From assembly GCA_022836615.1 (NCBI GenBank), contig MU405318.1:62001-126000 (forward strand): a stretch of DNA of 64,000 nucleotides, given 5' to 3'. The stretch is from Annulohypoxylon bovei var. microspora. Lineage: Eukaryota; Ascomycota; Sordariomycetes; Xylariales; Hypoxylaceae. The position numbers and the translations under genes were made by a program. This document shows, in pieces, positions 55,384 through 64,000 of this stretch. The notes under the pieces are model-generated. The model saw only the letters and a program-made list of their open reading frames with translations. It was not told the DNA's origin and did no database searches. Each line of letters begins with the position of its first letter. Positions within the stretch are counted from its first letter, which is position 1.

Positions 55384-57547
55384 TCACGACAGCAAATCAT
55401 CCACCCAACCCATGCTCTCTCTCCTGTCGTCGGCAATCCGCGCGTACTCGAGCAGCAATCGTAAGACGTAAACCTGCATGTCCTCCTTCCTGAGCACCTT
55501 CTCGGCCCAGGCCTTCCCGTCCATCGCGATCCTCTGCGCCACGTCGTCGTGGCCGGGAACGCTATCCTCGTAGCCGAGGAAGTACTCCATTATGCCGTAG
55601 TAGTCGCCGAACCGGTTGTCCATCGGCACGAAGTGCTTCCAGGCCACCAGGCGGCTGTCGTGCCACTCGCGCCAGAGCGTGCTCTTGATCGGCAGGCTCG
55701 TGCTCCGCAGGAAGCCGAGGTAGCGTCCCGAGAAGGAGTTGCCGTCGATGTCGGGGAGATACTTGTAGTAGAACTGCACCGCCAACTTCTGCCCGAGGAC
55801 CGTCTCGTAGTGCTCGTCGGTGTACACGCACTGCCCGTCCTCCTCCTGCGGCTCTATCTCGGGATCGCAGAACAGGTCGGTAAAGCCCACGTCCGACCAC
55901 TGCGACACCCACGGGCCGAGCCGCTTCTCCTTCTGAGCCGCGAGGTTATACGTCGCGCCGGGCAGCTGAAAGTTGCCCGCCAGCTCCGCCCCCTCCTCGG
56001 CGCGCGCGAGCTTCGTCGCGTTGTTCATCGAGACGAACCGGTGCCTCTGGAAGCCCTTCCAGTTAGACTCGTTGTTGCGGCCGCCGGTGGCCACGCCGCG
56101 CCATATCACAGGCTCGATCTTGCTATCCCAGGAGGGTCCGTGGTCGTCTCCTCCGGTAAACCGCTCTTCCTCGTTCCAGTACATGGGAGCGGGGAGGAGG
56201 ATCTCGTTGTTCGTGGCCAGCTTGCTGCCCCCGAACATCGGGAAGAGAACCTTCGTGGCGGACGTGGTCAGGGGTCGGATGAAGATGCCCTCGAGGCCCT
56301 GCAGATCCGGCTGGTGGCAGAACTCGGACGAGAGCGAGGCGTTGGCCACGTATCCCTGATACTGGTGAGGCGTCGCCCACGACGGGGCGAAGCTAGGCTT
56401 GTCGTTAAACGAGGTCATGGCGGGCTGCTTCCGAGCCGGGCTGTCGGGAGGACAGCCTCGGCGAGCGATCAGCCAATAGGGATCTAGAAGAAGTCAGCAC
56501 ACGGCCACGCTCCGCGTCAACATCTAGCGAGGAGGGGGGGATCCTACTCGTATCTTCCCAGTTCTTATCGATGGTATGGAGGGACTTGTCGTTCTCGTCG
56601 TGCTTAACCGGGCGCGGCAGCTTCTGGAACTCCTTGACGATGCTCTTCGTCGGGCTGAGGATCCGGCTCTGCTTCTCCTTCTTCATGTAGGCATTGATGT
56701 CCTCCCACGGAACGACGAGCCGAGGCTCGTCCATGGCGTTCAAGGCGATATCCATATCGGGCAGCAGGTGCTCGATGGTCTGGATCATGTCCAGCCAGAT
56801 CTGAGTCCAGAACCAGTCGCTGTCGGCGCTCGCGTTGCCGTTGCGCACGTTGATGACCATCTCGTAGCCCGTAGCCTCGGTGCGGATGGAGGCGGCATCC
56901 AGACCCCAAAAAGGGTTCAGGTCGTGATAGACCTGGTCGAAGAAGTCTTCGACCACGAGAGCGCTGCTCTGCTTGGCGAACTCGTACCACTTGTCAAACC
57001 CGGGAGGCGGGTGCCGACCGCGACGTCTGCGATAGGCCTGAGCAGCCTCGGCGAGCGTGTTCGACTCCTTGGCAAGCAAGTCCTTAAAATCCTTGTCGGC
57101 GATCTTGATGAGCTCGTCAATCGGGTGGGCGACAGCGGGTTTAGGCGGGGCGGGTTGGACCGGCTGGGCCGGCAGGACAGGCTTATCGGGTGCGGGTTTT
57201 GGATCGAGGGCGGGCTGGTCTGCCCCATCCGCGCTCCCATAGACGGGCTTCTGATTCGAGGTCGGATTCTTGGCAGGTTGGTTAACTACGTCAGGCGTCC
57301 CCTGCTTGTGGGAAGAGGACGACGAGGACGACGAAGACGACAACTTAGAGTCATGGCCGGAAGTTAAATAGGTGTTAGGGACCTGGGGATCTCGAGGTTT
57401 GTTGGAGAGGTAGTAGAAGAGACCCAGGAGGAGAAGGGCCGGGAAGATGTATCGTATGAGGTGAGAAGGTCGCCTCGGAGGGAAAGCGGGCGAGCGCATG
57501 GCGATGCAGAGACGTCGGCCGCCCTGAAGACGGCGCCCGGACGTCAA
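55384..57547 (-). CDS. Glycosyltransferase family 90 (CAP10-like) type II membrane protein
   Basis: Exons 57547-56548 and 56483-55384 give 699 residues; the 64-base intron (GTAGGA ... TTCTAG) is phase 1 and restores NPYWLIARRGCPPDSPARK. A short basic N-terminus precedes one membrane segment at about 31-48 (IRYIFPALLLLGLFYYLS). A low-complexity stem follows, with a run of ten Ser and a Pro/Ala/Lys stretch. The luminal domain shows the GT90 core: PVIWRGVATGGRNNESNWKG, RHRFVSMNNATK and the family's SGRYLGFLRSTSLPIK near the nucleotide-sugar site. CAP10-like enzymes act in the Golgi and add xylose or other sugars to glycans; the exact donor is not predictable here. Start could be Met17 (57499). 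The 5' flank has GGCAACGGC repeats (about 57690-57740). Confidence 0.9.
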
Positions 57548-60500
57548 CTTGGCCTCTGGGATAGGATGAACCGTCTCGAAGGTTATAGCTTAGACGAGAC
57601 GGCGCGGGTTGGCTCGAGGAAACGTGGAGGCGCCCTACGTAGCCTAAAAGTTAAATGTGTCGGTAACGATACCTAACGACGACAGTAACCGCAACGTCCA
57701 CAGCAACGGCGGCAGCGGCAGCGGCAACGGCCACGGCAACAACAGACGGAGGATCAAAAGGCTGGTTGCTTTTAAGGAACGAATAACGAATGGATCTCAA
57801 GGTTTCGAAAGAACAATAAGAACTAAGAGAGCGTTAAAGGATGGAAAGAAATACAGATAGTAAGTAGGTGGGTAGTCATCAAAATGTCGAATGCGCGGCA
57901 GAACACAGAAAAATGTGAACCTGCAGGTGTTTAAAAAGAGGAAAAGAGGAAAAGGGTCGAAGAAAATTTACATGAGGCGAATGAAGAACGAAGACGATAC
58001 AGTCAACAAGATAGCAGCAGCAGCGAGGCGTTGAATAATATAAAAGAACTACGTAGCTGACTGACTTCGAACGACTTGACTATCTCATCGTAAGTACAAG
58101 TCGTAATTAAGGTGCCGTCGCGAAAATGACCTCGAAAAAAGTTTGTTCAGTGTTAACACGAATATGGAATATGGTGCGAAAGTAACGAAGCAAGAGGAGA
58201 CAGAAAATAGTAGTCGATTGGGGAAACCGGCTAGTGTAAAAGGCTTGTCCCTTCCACAGAATTGCAAGAATGTACATGTGTATCCTATGGACCGACCCCA
58301 TCACCCATGTAACTGAATGATTGAACGCAGCTCCTTCCTCCTGTACCTGTTACGGACCGTGGGGCTAAGGTAAATTGGATTCCGGCTCCTTGGGCCTTCC
58401 CTGTCTCGAGCAACAACGGTCTTAGGTATTAGCGCATCGATGTCGCCAGCTGCGAAATCGTCAACCACAACAACCCAAACATGGTAAACCAATTGAATAG
58501 TATGGATATAACTATAACTAGGTACTTAGGGACCCAGCTACCTACATACCTACCTACAAACGTTTTGTAGATTATGTATGTATGTATGTATGAGTATTAC
58601 ACATATGAAATCTGCACATACACATATGAAATCTACACATCGTGTCAGGCATAGAATAATACTTCGAAGCACAGCGAGACGCAATTATGGAGGTACTGAG
58701 TTGTATACAAGTACGAAGTAATGAATGTGATGAGTAAGGTGATTATCGGGACTCCACTTTCCTTGTGTCTCGCATCTAAACACTAGATATTATCTCCTGT
58801 CACAAGAATAAAAGTGCAAGTCGATCTTTTCGGCTGACAGTGGCGCAGCGTCCCAGCGTCCGAAGATCGCTTAATATATCCGTCCATACCTTACATATTA
58901 TGGACATACCTAAATAGTAAAAAGAGAGGACCCGTATGCCGTATGAAAAATTACAGTGCGAACCTTCCCGTTTCCTATCGACGTTCGTCCCATCTGCTCT
59001 TCCGCGCATTGTACCACAACGGCCCGATCAACTTAAGGTCGTCATACCAGCCCGGTGGGAAGTGGATACTTTTCTCTTTGCTACCTCTTATCATCATCGA
59101 ATTAGACAACTTTTCATACTTATTTAGGTATAGAAGAATGACATACTGCAAATCCTTATGGCAATCTCAACCATAACGGTTTTTGCGCTGATGTTTGCCC
59201 CTTTTTCCTAAACAGCCAGAGGATAAGTTGAATTAGGGACCTATCTTAGTTCAGCACTAAGACTATGTACATATGTATATGCTAGGTGCGTACCTATATA
59301 TATACACGCGTATTTCGAAGCAGCTAGTGCTGAGCTGACCCCGCGCTAGATCTCCATTTCCAATGCATCCCTTATTCCAGTCTACTAGCACCTTACATGA
59401 GAAACAAGACATTCCAGAAACGTGATAGAATGTGTTCATTAATACGCAGTTAGAGATAAGTTTAAAAGAAGAAAAAAATCAAAATCAAAATCAAAATGAA
59501 TACGTGATTAGGTATATTTAGGGGAATTAAGAAAATCTAACTTGAAATACCTACTTGATAAGGGATAACTAAATACTATAATGCCCTCCAGACGGATAAG
59601 TATCAGTCTACCAGTCTACCCAGGAAATAAAAGTATATTTACATACCTATGTGTATGAGTCTCGCCAATAATGCAACATTGCAACGTATTTTAAACCACC
59701 TCTTATCGTCTACAACTTCAAGTCATTTTGTAAGGTACCTATATTATTAGGAGGAGTATCGCTAATAGGCTATCCCCCACGCCAGCTACTAGTATTGAAT
59801 CCGACGATACTACCAAAGACTCTTTACGTAGCTGAAGTGGGAGTGACGGTGGTGATGACAGGCGTACATCTTTGATGGTCATGCAATCACTTACAGAGGC
59901 AACTCTATCAGCTTACTACTATTAACAACCCCTAACAATTGATATTAGTACTAATAATGTTATAGGCTATTAGGTGTAGAGAACAGAATAAACTCAATCA
60001 GACCTATAGTAATTCTAAGTATCATTGAGCACCTTTGACAAAATAGTTCATCTAGCTTTATCGGTGACTAGGTACCATTTATAAAAACCAGGGGGCACGA
60101 CGAAGATTTATCGTCACATAGTAGGTAACCTTGGAAGATTGCAAAAGGTATGCGGACACGTATCACGATGTTACTCACTGTGTAGATAGTACCTATATAA
60201 TAGCAGAATAAAAAAGATGAGAGTCGCTCGTGTAATAAAACGACCTATTTGTGTTGAAATTAGACAAGCCCGTATTATATAAATTTTACCTATGTTTTCA
60301 CCTCGCCTTATACGGAGGTAATAAAAGGCTTCCAAGGTTGGGATTGGCACATCTCATCGACAAGCTCTAGGCTGTTAGAGCTAACCCATTATCATCGTGC
60401 CAGGATGTCGTGATCTCACTATGAATACGATTTATGTCCGTATTCTAATACTCTACAAGTGAGCAACTAATTGTAACTATAAGTACCTAGTAGGTATGCA

Positions 60501-60858
60501 TATACGTACATATGGATATCTAAGCGGGAACCCCTAGATGATTTAGGTATTGGCTTGTTAGGTACCCGCCATTCGCCAATTACGAAGTTGCACGTCTCGC
60601 ATAGCCTAGGCCGACACATACGTACATAGGTATATTGAGAGGCTCTTATATTTTAATATATACTACCACTACCTACTAAAGGCATCTTGTGGAATCTTCA
60701 AGGTCAGTTTTCGAGGTCAGTTCTAATTTCTTTTCACGCAATAACATCTTTACACGGCGGCTCCGCTTCATTCTCTAGAAACACGACTCCTTAACCCACG
60801 GCGCTTATGTATAAGAGGTGCGTAGCAGGCATAGTATGCAATCCACGCTCTCCTATTC
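57548..60858. other. 3.3 kb gene-free intergenic tract
   Basis: The first ~500 bases are the 5' flank of the GT90 gene and contain CAACGGC/CAGCGGC repeats. The rest is AT-rich. It holds an ATGT microsatellite (58574-58592), a 21-base tandem duplication (58599-58640) and four TCAAAA units (about 59477-59500). No gene, tRNA or transposon domain was recognised. Confidence 0.5.
58599..58640. repeat. 21-base tandem duplication
   Basis: Two head-to-tail copies of ACACATATGAAATCTGCACA plus T; one base differs (G/A). An ATGT microsatellite lies directly upstream at 58574-58592. Confidence 0.85.
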
Positions 60859-62745
60859 TTATTCGAAGCCGAGACTGCTCTCTTCGTCCGGACCTTCGTC
60901 GTGCGTGCGGGCGACGAGCTCGTGAAACTCGGGGCGAAAAGGCCACTCCATCCAAAGCTCCAAGAGCTCCTCCCACTGTCGCGAGTTTAACATCCTCGGG
61001 GTCAGCTCCGAATATCGCGTCTTGGTAACCACGCCTCCGTGATCCACATCCCTGGCGCTCTCCCAGCGAGGCATGATGTAGTCGGCGGCCCCCGGCATCA
61101 AGGAATCCAGGGCCCGGCCTACCGGCGTGGTGCTCTGGGTCATCAGCGCGCCCAGTATCAGATCGAAACAGTCGCCCGCGCGGCTCGAGTTAGGGCCTCT
61201 CTCGCGAAGCAGGGGGTGGACCCGCTTCGGCTGGATGTCGAGGAGGCTGCACTCGACGTTCGGGAAGAACTCTTCGGGCAGCACGCTCATGCTCTCGTAC
61301 GGGCGACGATCCCAGTTGAGCAGCGGGGGATCCTGCCGGTAGTAGTGGAGGTTATCCTTGTACGTGGTGAACTCCTCGATAAAACCTTGCGGGTGAGCCT
61401 GCACCTCTTCTACCCACTCCGACTCGAGCTCCTTGATCTCGCGCGGGGACGCCTCGCCCGACTCGTGAAGGTCGGTGATATGATCTAGCCCCTTCAACAG
61501 CTCGAGCATCTGGCCATACTTCTTCGCCTCCCAGTTGGACCTCCACTGGTAGCTCTGCATGCTCTTATAGCTGTCCGAGCCCTTGGCGAAGGCGTCTTCC
61601 TCGTACGCCTCCTCGAGCTCGCGCAGCGCGTCGTGGAAGGGCCTCGTGAAGGAAGGCATCGAATATCCCGGCACGATCTTCTTCCCCGACTGAGACGCCT
61701 TCCGAGCCGCCACCAACCTCTCGGAACCCCTCCCCGCGGGCATCTTCAGCTTGGCGTTCCGCATCCTCCTCCACGTAGCCACGTCGCTGCTGTCATCTAT
61801 GACGTTGTCGCGAACGTACCAGGCGGAGTCGGAGCCCCCGCGCCCGCACACCTCGCGAACCCACTCGCAGGAGAGCTCGCTGTCGACCGCCAGCTTCCTA
61901 CGCTTCTGCAGCACCTTGGGAAGCAGAGCATACTTGTCGTCGTGGCGGCTCCACACCAGCATCCGGACGAGCCCGTACCGCTGAAACAAGCCGCTGTTGC
62001 GAATAGACTCGATAAACTGGTACAGGACCAGGCTCGCCAGGGACTCGAAGTTGAGAAATCGCCTCTTGGGGTGAAAGGCGATATTCGCGGTGACCAGCAG
62101 CTTATTGTTACGGTGGGTCAGCCGAGTCGCGGAGGGGATGCTCTGCTTGGGCAGATATTCGGGGGTCAAGATCTGGGTGAGCTCTCGCCAGACGAGGCCG
62201 GACGCCTGGACGAGAGTGGTGTTAGGGCGGTCGAGGAGAGGCTTGAGAAAAGGCTCGTAGACCTGGGCGTCCGGCTCCATCAGGATATGGGACCTGGGCT
62301 TGAGATACTCGTGAAGCTTCCGGCTCCAGAGCCCGGCGCCCGGATATATATCGACGAGGTCGCATCCCTTATGCCGATCCAGGCTAGGGCCGACGTAGGA
62401 GAGGATGTCATCGCACAGCTTCTCGCTAACGACGTTGACCCTCGTCTTGTCGGCCTTGGACCTCTTCTCGGACCCCTTCTCGGACCCCTTCTCGGACTTC
62501 TTCGCGGAATTCTTCACGGGTCCCCTCCGCGCCTTCCATATTCCCGTGGCGGCGAGCTGCTCGGCTACCGGCCCCGACGCCTCCAGCTGCGTCTTCACGA
62601 GAGCCTTCGAGGCGAGAGCGCGCCTCGTCAGAGAGGGAACGGACGGTCGAAGCAGGGGAGGCAGACGGGGCGCGAAGATATTCCGTACATTGCAACGGAC
62701 ACCAGACATATGAAAAGAGCGAAAAGTAGCCAGCCTGTCGCACAA
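60859..62745 (-). CDS. MTF1: Mtf1-like mitochondrial transcription factor (methyltransferase fold)
   Basis: One exon encodes 628 residues. The N-terminus is basic and lacks acidic residues (VRCNVRNIFAPRLPPLLRPS), as for a mitochondrial presequence; Met13 (MSGVRC) is an alternative start. A Lys/Ser/Glu tract with SEKGSEKGSEK repeats follows at about 83-95. The Rossmann core begins VNVVSEKLCDDILSYVG and DLVDIYPGAGLWSRKLHEYL (motif I DIYPGAG, 132-138), then HILMEPDAQVYEPFLKPLL with the acidic end of strand 2. This is the KsgA/Dim1-derived fold used by yeast Mtf1 and animal TFB factors to open mitochondrial promoters with the phage-type RNA polymerase. I cannot tell whether methyltransferase activity remains. 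The C-terminal half is longer than yeast Mtf1 and of unknown role. Closest alternative is a mitochondrial rRNA adenine dimethyltransferase. Confidence 0.82.
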   Translation of the reverse strand: MCDRLATFRSFHMSGVRCNVRNIFAPRLPPLLRPSVPSLTRRALASKALVKTQLEASGPVAEQLAATGIWKARRGPVKNSAKKSEKGSEKGSEKRSKADKTRVNVVSEKLCDDILSYVGPSLDRHKGCDLVDIYPGAGLWSRKLHEYLKPRSHILMEPDAQVYEPFLKPLLDRPNTTLVQASGLVWRELTQILTPEYLPKQSIPSATRLTHRNNKLLVTANIAFHPKRRFLNFESLASLVLYQFIESIRNSGLFQRYGLVRMLVWSRHDDKYALLPKVLQKRRKLAVDSELSCEWVREVCGRGGSDSAWYVRDNVIDDSSDVATWRRMRNAKLKMPAGRGSERLVAARKASQSGKKIVPGYSMPSFTRPFHDALRELEEAYEEDAFAKGSDSYKSMQSYQWRSNWEAKKYGQMLELLKGLDHITDLHESGEASPREIKELESEWVEEVQAHPQGFIEEFTTYKDNLHYYRQDPPLLNWDRRPYESMSVLPEEFFPNVECSLLDIQPKRVHPLLRERGPNSSRAGDCFDLILGALMTQSTTPVGRALDSLMPGAADYIMPRWESARDVDHGGVVTKTRYSELTPRMLNSRQWEELLELWMEWPFRPEFHELVARTHDEGPDEESSLGFE

Positions 62746-63830
62746 TTCTCAATCCTGCATGCACGTATGCGTTGCGTTGCGTTGTAGGTTCTGAGGCCGT
62801 CGAATATCGGCAATTTCTTTTCTCGTTTTCGTTTTCTGCCCCCTGCGACCGCTAAAATATGTACATAAGTACCTAGGTATCGGGCAAATGCTTGTACGAA
62901 TCCCTGCAATATGCGCGAACCCACTCTTATTTGGCTCCCTAACCGCTGTTTAGGTTACAAGGGTCTAAAGCTTAGCGGGATGACGTTCAACCTTTTTCTT
63001 TTTTCTCTCTTTCTTTTTCTTTTCTGGAATGGCGTCATGATCCATATCTCGATGCCGTGGAATCTCATCTCTATTCGCACACCGGCGGTTTAATGTTGAT
63101 CTTGTCACGCGGTTGGTAGGACGGTAGGCCTCTTATGTTGTGCTACCACATCAATTCAATGTCTTCTAAGGTTGGCCTTAGGGTCGTCCGGTTTTATTAT
63201 CTCGACTCTCGTCGCTAGATGCCTCTCAATACGGCAACATCAACATCAACCCATCCAAGTAGTCAGCCACGGTAATTACTAGGTATCCACCCTGCCACCC
63301 AAGAAACCCACGACGAAGGGGTCCGCCAGCCCTACTTATACTCAGATATACCCCTCCCCTCGTACGGATCACATAAATACAATACCTAGGTCGTTAGCAG
63401 CATCTGACCTGTTCTGAATAGGACAACCCCATACTTTGATAGTTACCTGCATGAAGAAGGACGGCTAGACGAATAGCGTGAAGGTATCTATGCGGTTAAT
63501 AGCTTGGCAAAGTAGCTCAGCCGCACCAGAGTGCCTAGTTGGGTAAAATACTGCACCGCTCGTATGTAGGACATTTCATATGTAGGTCATTTCACATCTA
63601 GAGTCATGATAAAGTAGACGAATCGCCCATCCCAGCCCAATTAGACTGCCTTGCCATCCCCTATCCCCATCTTGAGTATATAACAGCATCTCAAACATCG
63701 TCAATTCAAAAGAATTCGCCAGCGCCCCTAAATTCTAAACTCTGCCTATCCTCACCTGCTCCGCGATTTCGTAACCTAAGGCCTTTGGTCCGCTCGTCCA
63801 GCAACGACAAAAGCATCACATCCAATCACC
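62746..63830. promoter_or_regulatory. Divergent intergenic region, MTF1-like / secreted protein
   Basis: 1.1 kb between start codons of the Mtf1-like gene (-) and the truncated secreted-protein gene (+). Both promoters must lie here. The right part has a TATATAA at 63677-63683. Confidence 0.45.
63677..63683 (+). promoter_or_regulatory. TATA box of the secreted-protein gene
   Basis: TATATAA about 148 bases before the ATG at 63831, followed by a C/A-rich leader. The match is good for a strongly expressed fungal gene, but only sequence-based. Confidence 0.45.
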
Positions 63831-64000
63831 ATGATTACGAAAACCACCATCCTGCAGGCCCTGTTGATATCGACCTGTCTAATCTCTACCGGCTCAAGCG
63901 AAACTGGACAGGACCAAGTCGCGTGGTTGCGCGAGGTGCAAAACGACGATTCCGTGTATGTTCCGAACCTCGAGAGATCGGATGACGCCCCCCGTGAAGT
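63831..64000 (+). CDS. Secreted protein, 5' part only (runs off the window)
   Basis: The frame from ATG 63831 stays open to the window edge (56 codons). It starts MITKTTILQALLISTCLIST, a clear signal peptide with a Lys, a hydrophobic core and a small-residue cleavage zone near STGSS. The mature part begins ETGQDQVAWLREVQNDDSVY and is acidic. The rest is missing, so no family can be named. A TATA box lies at 63677 and the start context is CACC ATG. Candidates include a small secreted protein or an extracellular enzyme. The call rests on the signal peptide and promoter context only. Confidence 0.6.
   Translation, partial: MITKTTILQALLISTCLISTGSSETGQDQVAWLREVQNDDSVYVPNLERSDDAPRE

Noticed and set aside
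55549..56487. 312-codon plus-strand open frame
   Set aside because: It lies entirely antisense to the GT90 coding sequence, which has the family motifs and splice sites. Its composition (Arg/Val/His-rich) is that of a mirror frame of GC-rich coding DNA.
61633..62787. 384-codon plus-strand open frame
   Set aside because: Antisense to the Mtf1-like gene, with no motif. The GC-rich third positions of the real gene remove stops in this frame.
1..64000. CRISPR arrays, bacterial operons or prophage
   Set aside because: The genes are spliced and eukaryotic. Tandem repeats seen are short microsatellites without spacers.

Overview
The window is nuclear DNA of a filamentous ascomycete (Pezizomycotina, most likely Sordariomycetes). 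Genes carry short GT-AG introns of about 50-180 bases with CTAAC/CTGAC-like branch sites. Gene families are fungal: Zn2Cys6 regulator, AAAP permease, DUF1479, DUF1993, GT90 (CAP10-like), a Mto1/ApsB MTOC scaffold and Cue3. Intergenic DNA is full of CCTAGG/ACCTACC palindromic motifs. The order or genus cannot be fixed from sequence alone. I rebuilt spliced models by hand from reading frame, splice signals and family motifs.

Layout. 0.8-4.0 kb: SWI1-like ARID subunit (+). 5.1-5.7: small single-pass membrane protein (-). 7.8-9.6: cytochrome P450 (+). 10.6-12.0: secreted GH5 glycosidase (+). 12.6-14.4: CCCH/FG nucleoporin Nup42 (+). 14.75-15.2: ribosomal protein uS10 (-). 15.85-17.9: Cue3/ASCC2-like CUE protein (+). 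18.0-20.85: C2H2 zinc-finger plus trypsin-like protease fusion (-). 21.9-26.6: Mto1/ApsB scaffold (-). 29.5-31.8: amino acid permease (-). 33.0-34.6: DUF1479 oxygenase-like protein (-). 35.5-37.4: fungal transcription factor (+). 38.2-39.0: deoxyribose-phosphate aldolase (+). 39.3-40.0: DUF1993 protein (-). 40.8-42.1: uncharacterised protein (-). 43.3-44.1: ankyrin protein, probably Avo2-like (-). 48.4-49.6: arginase (+). 51.5-52.2: four-helix membrane protein (+). 52.7-53.1: 74-residue protein in three short exons (-). 53.9-54.85: small LTR-flanked non-coding element. 55.4-57.5: GT90 glycosyltransferase (-). 60.9-62.7: Mtf1-like mitochondrial transcription factor (-). 63.8-end: 5' end of a secreted protein (+).

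Most genes are housekeeping and do not form an obvious secondary-metabolite cluster; the P450 stands alone. Two groupings may be functional. The permease, DUF1479 protein, Zn-cluster regulator and DERA aldolase lie within about 9.5 kb, and the regulator and DUF1479 gene share a divergent promoter, which could be a small catabolic module. uS10 and Cue3 (a ribosome-collision factor in yeast) also share a divergent promoter.

The most unusual items are the zinc-finger/protease fusion, the TRIM-like element with a visible target-site duplication, an ankyrin gene that seems to need a 27-base intron or stop readthrough, a DUF1993 gene whose two exons do not join in frame at the best splice sites, and long gene-free tracts (44.1-48.4 and 57.5-60.9 kb) with palindromes and tandem repeats.
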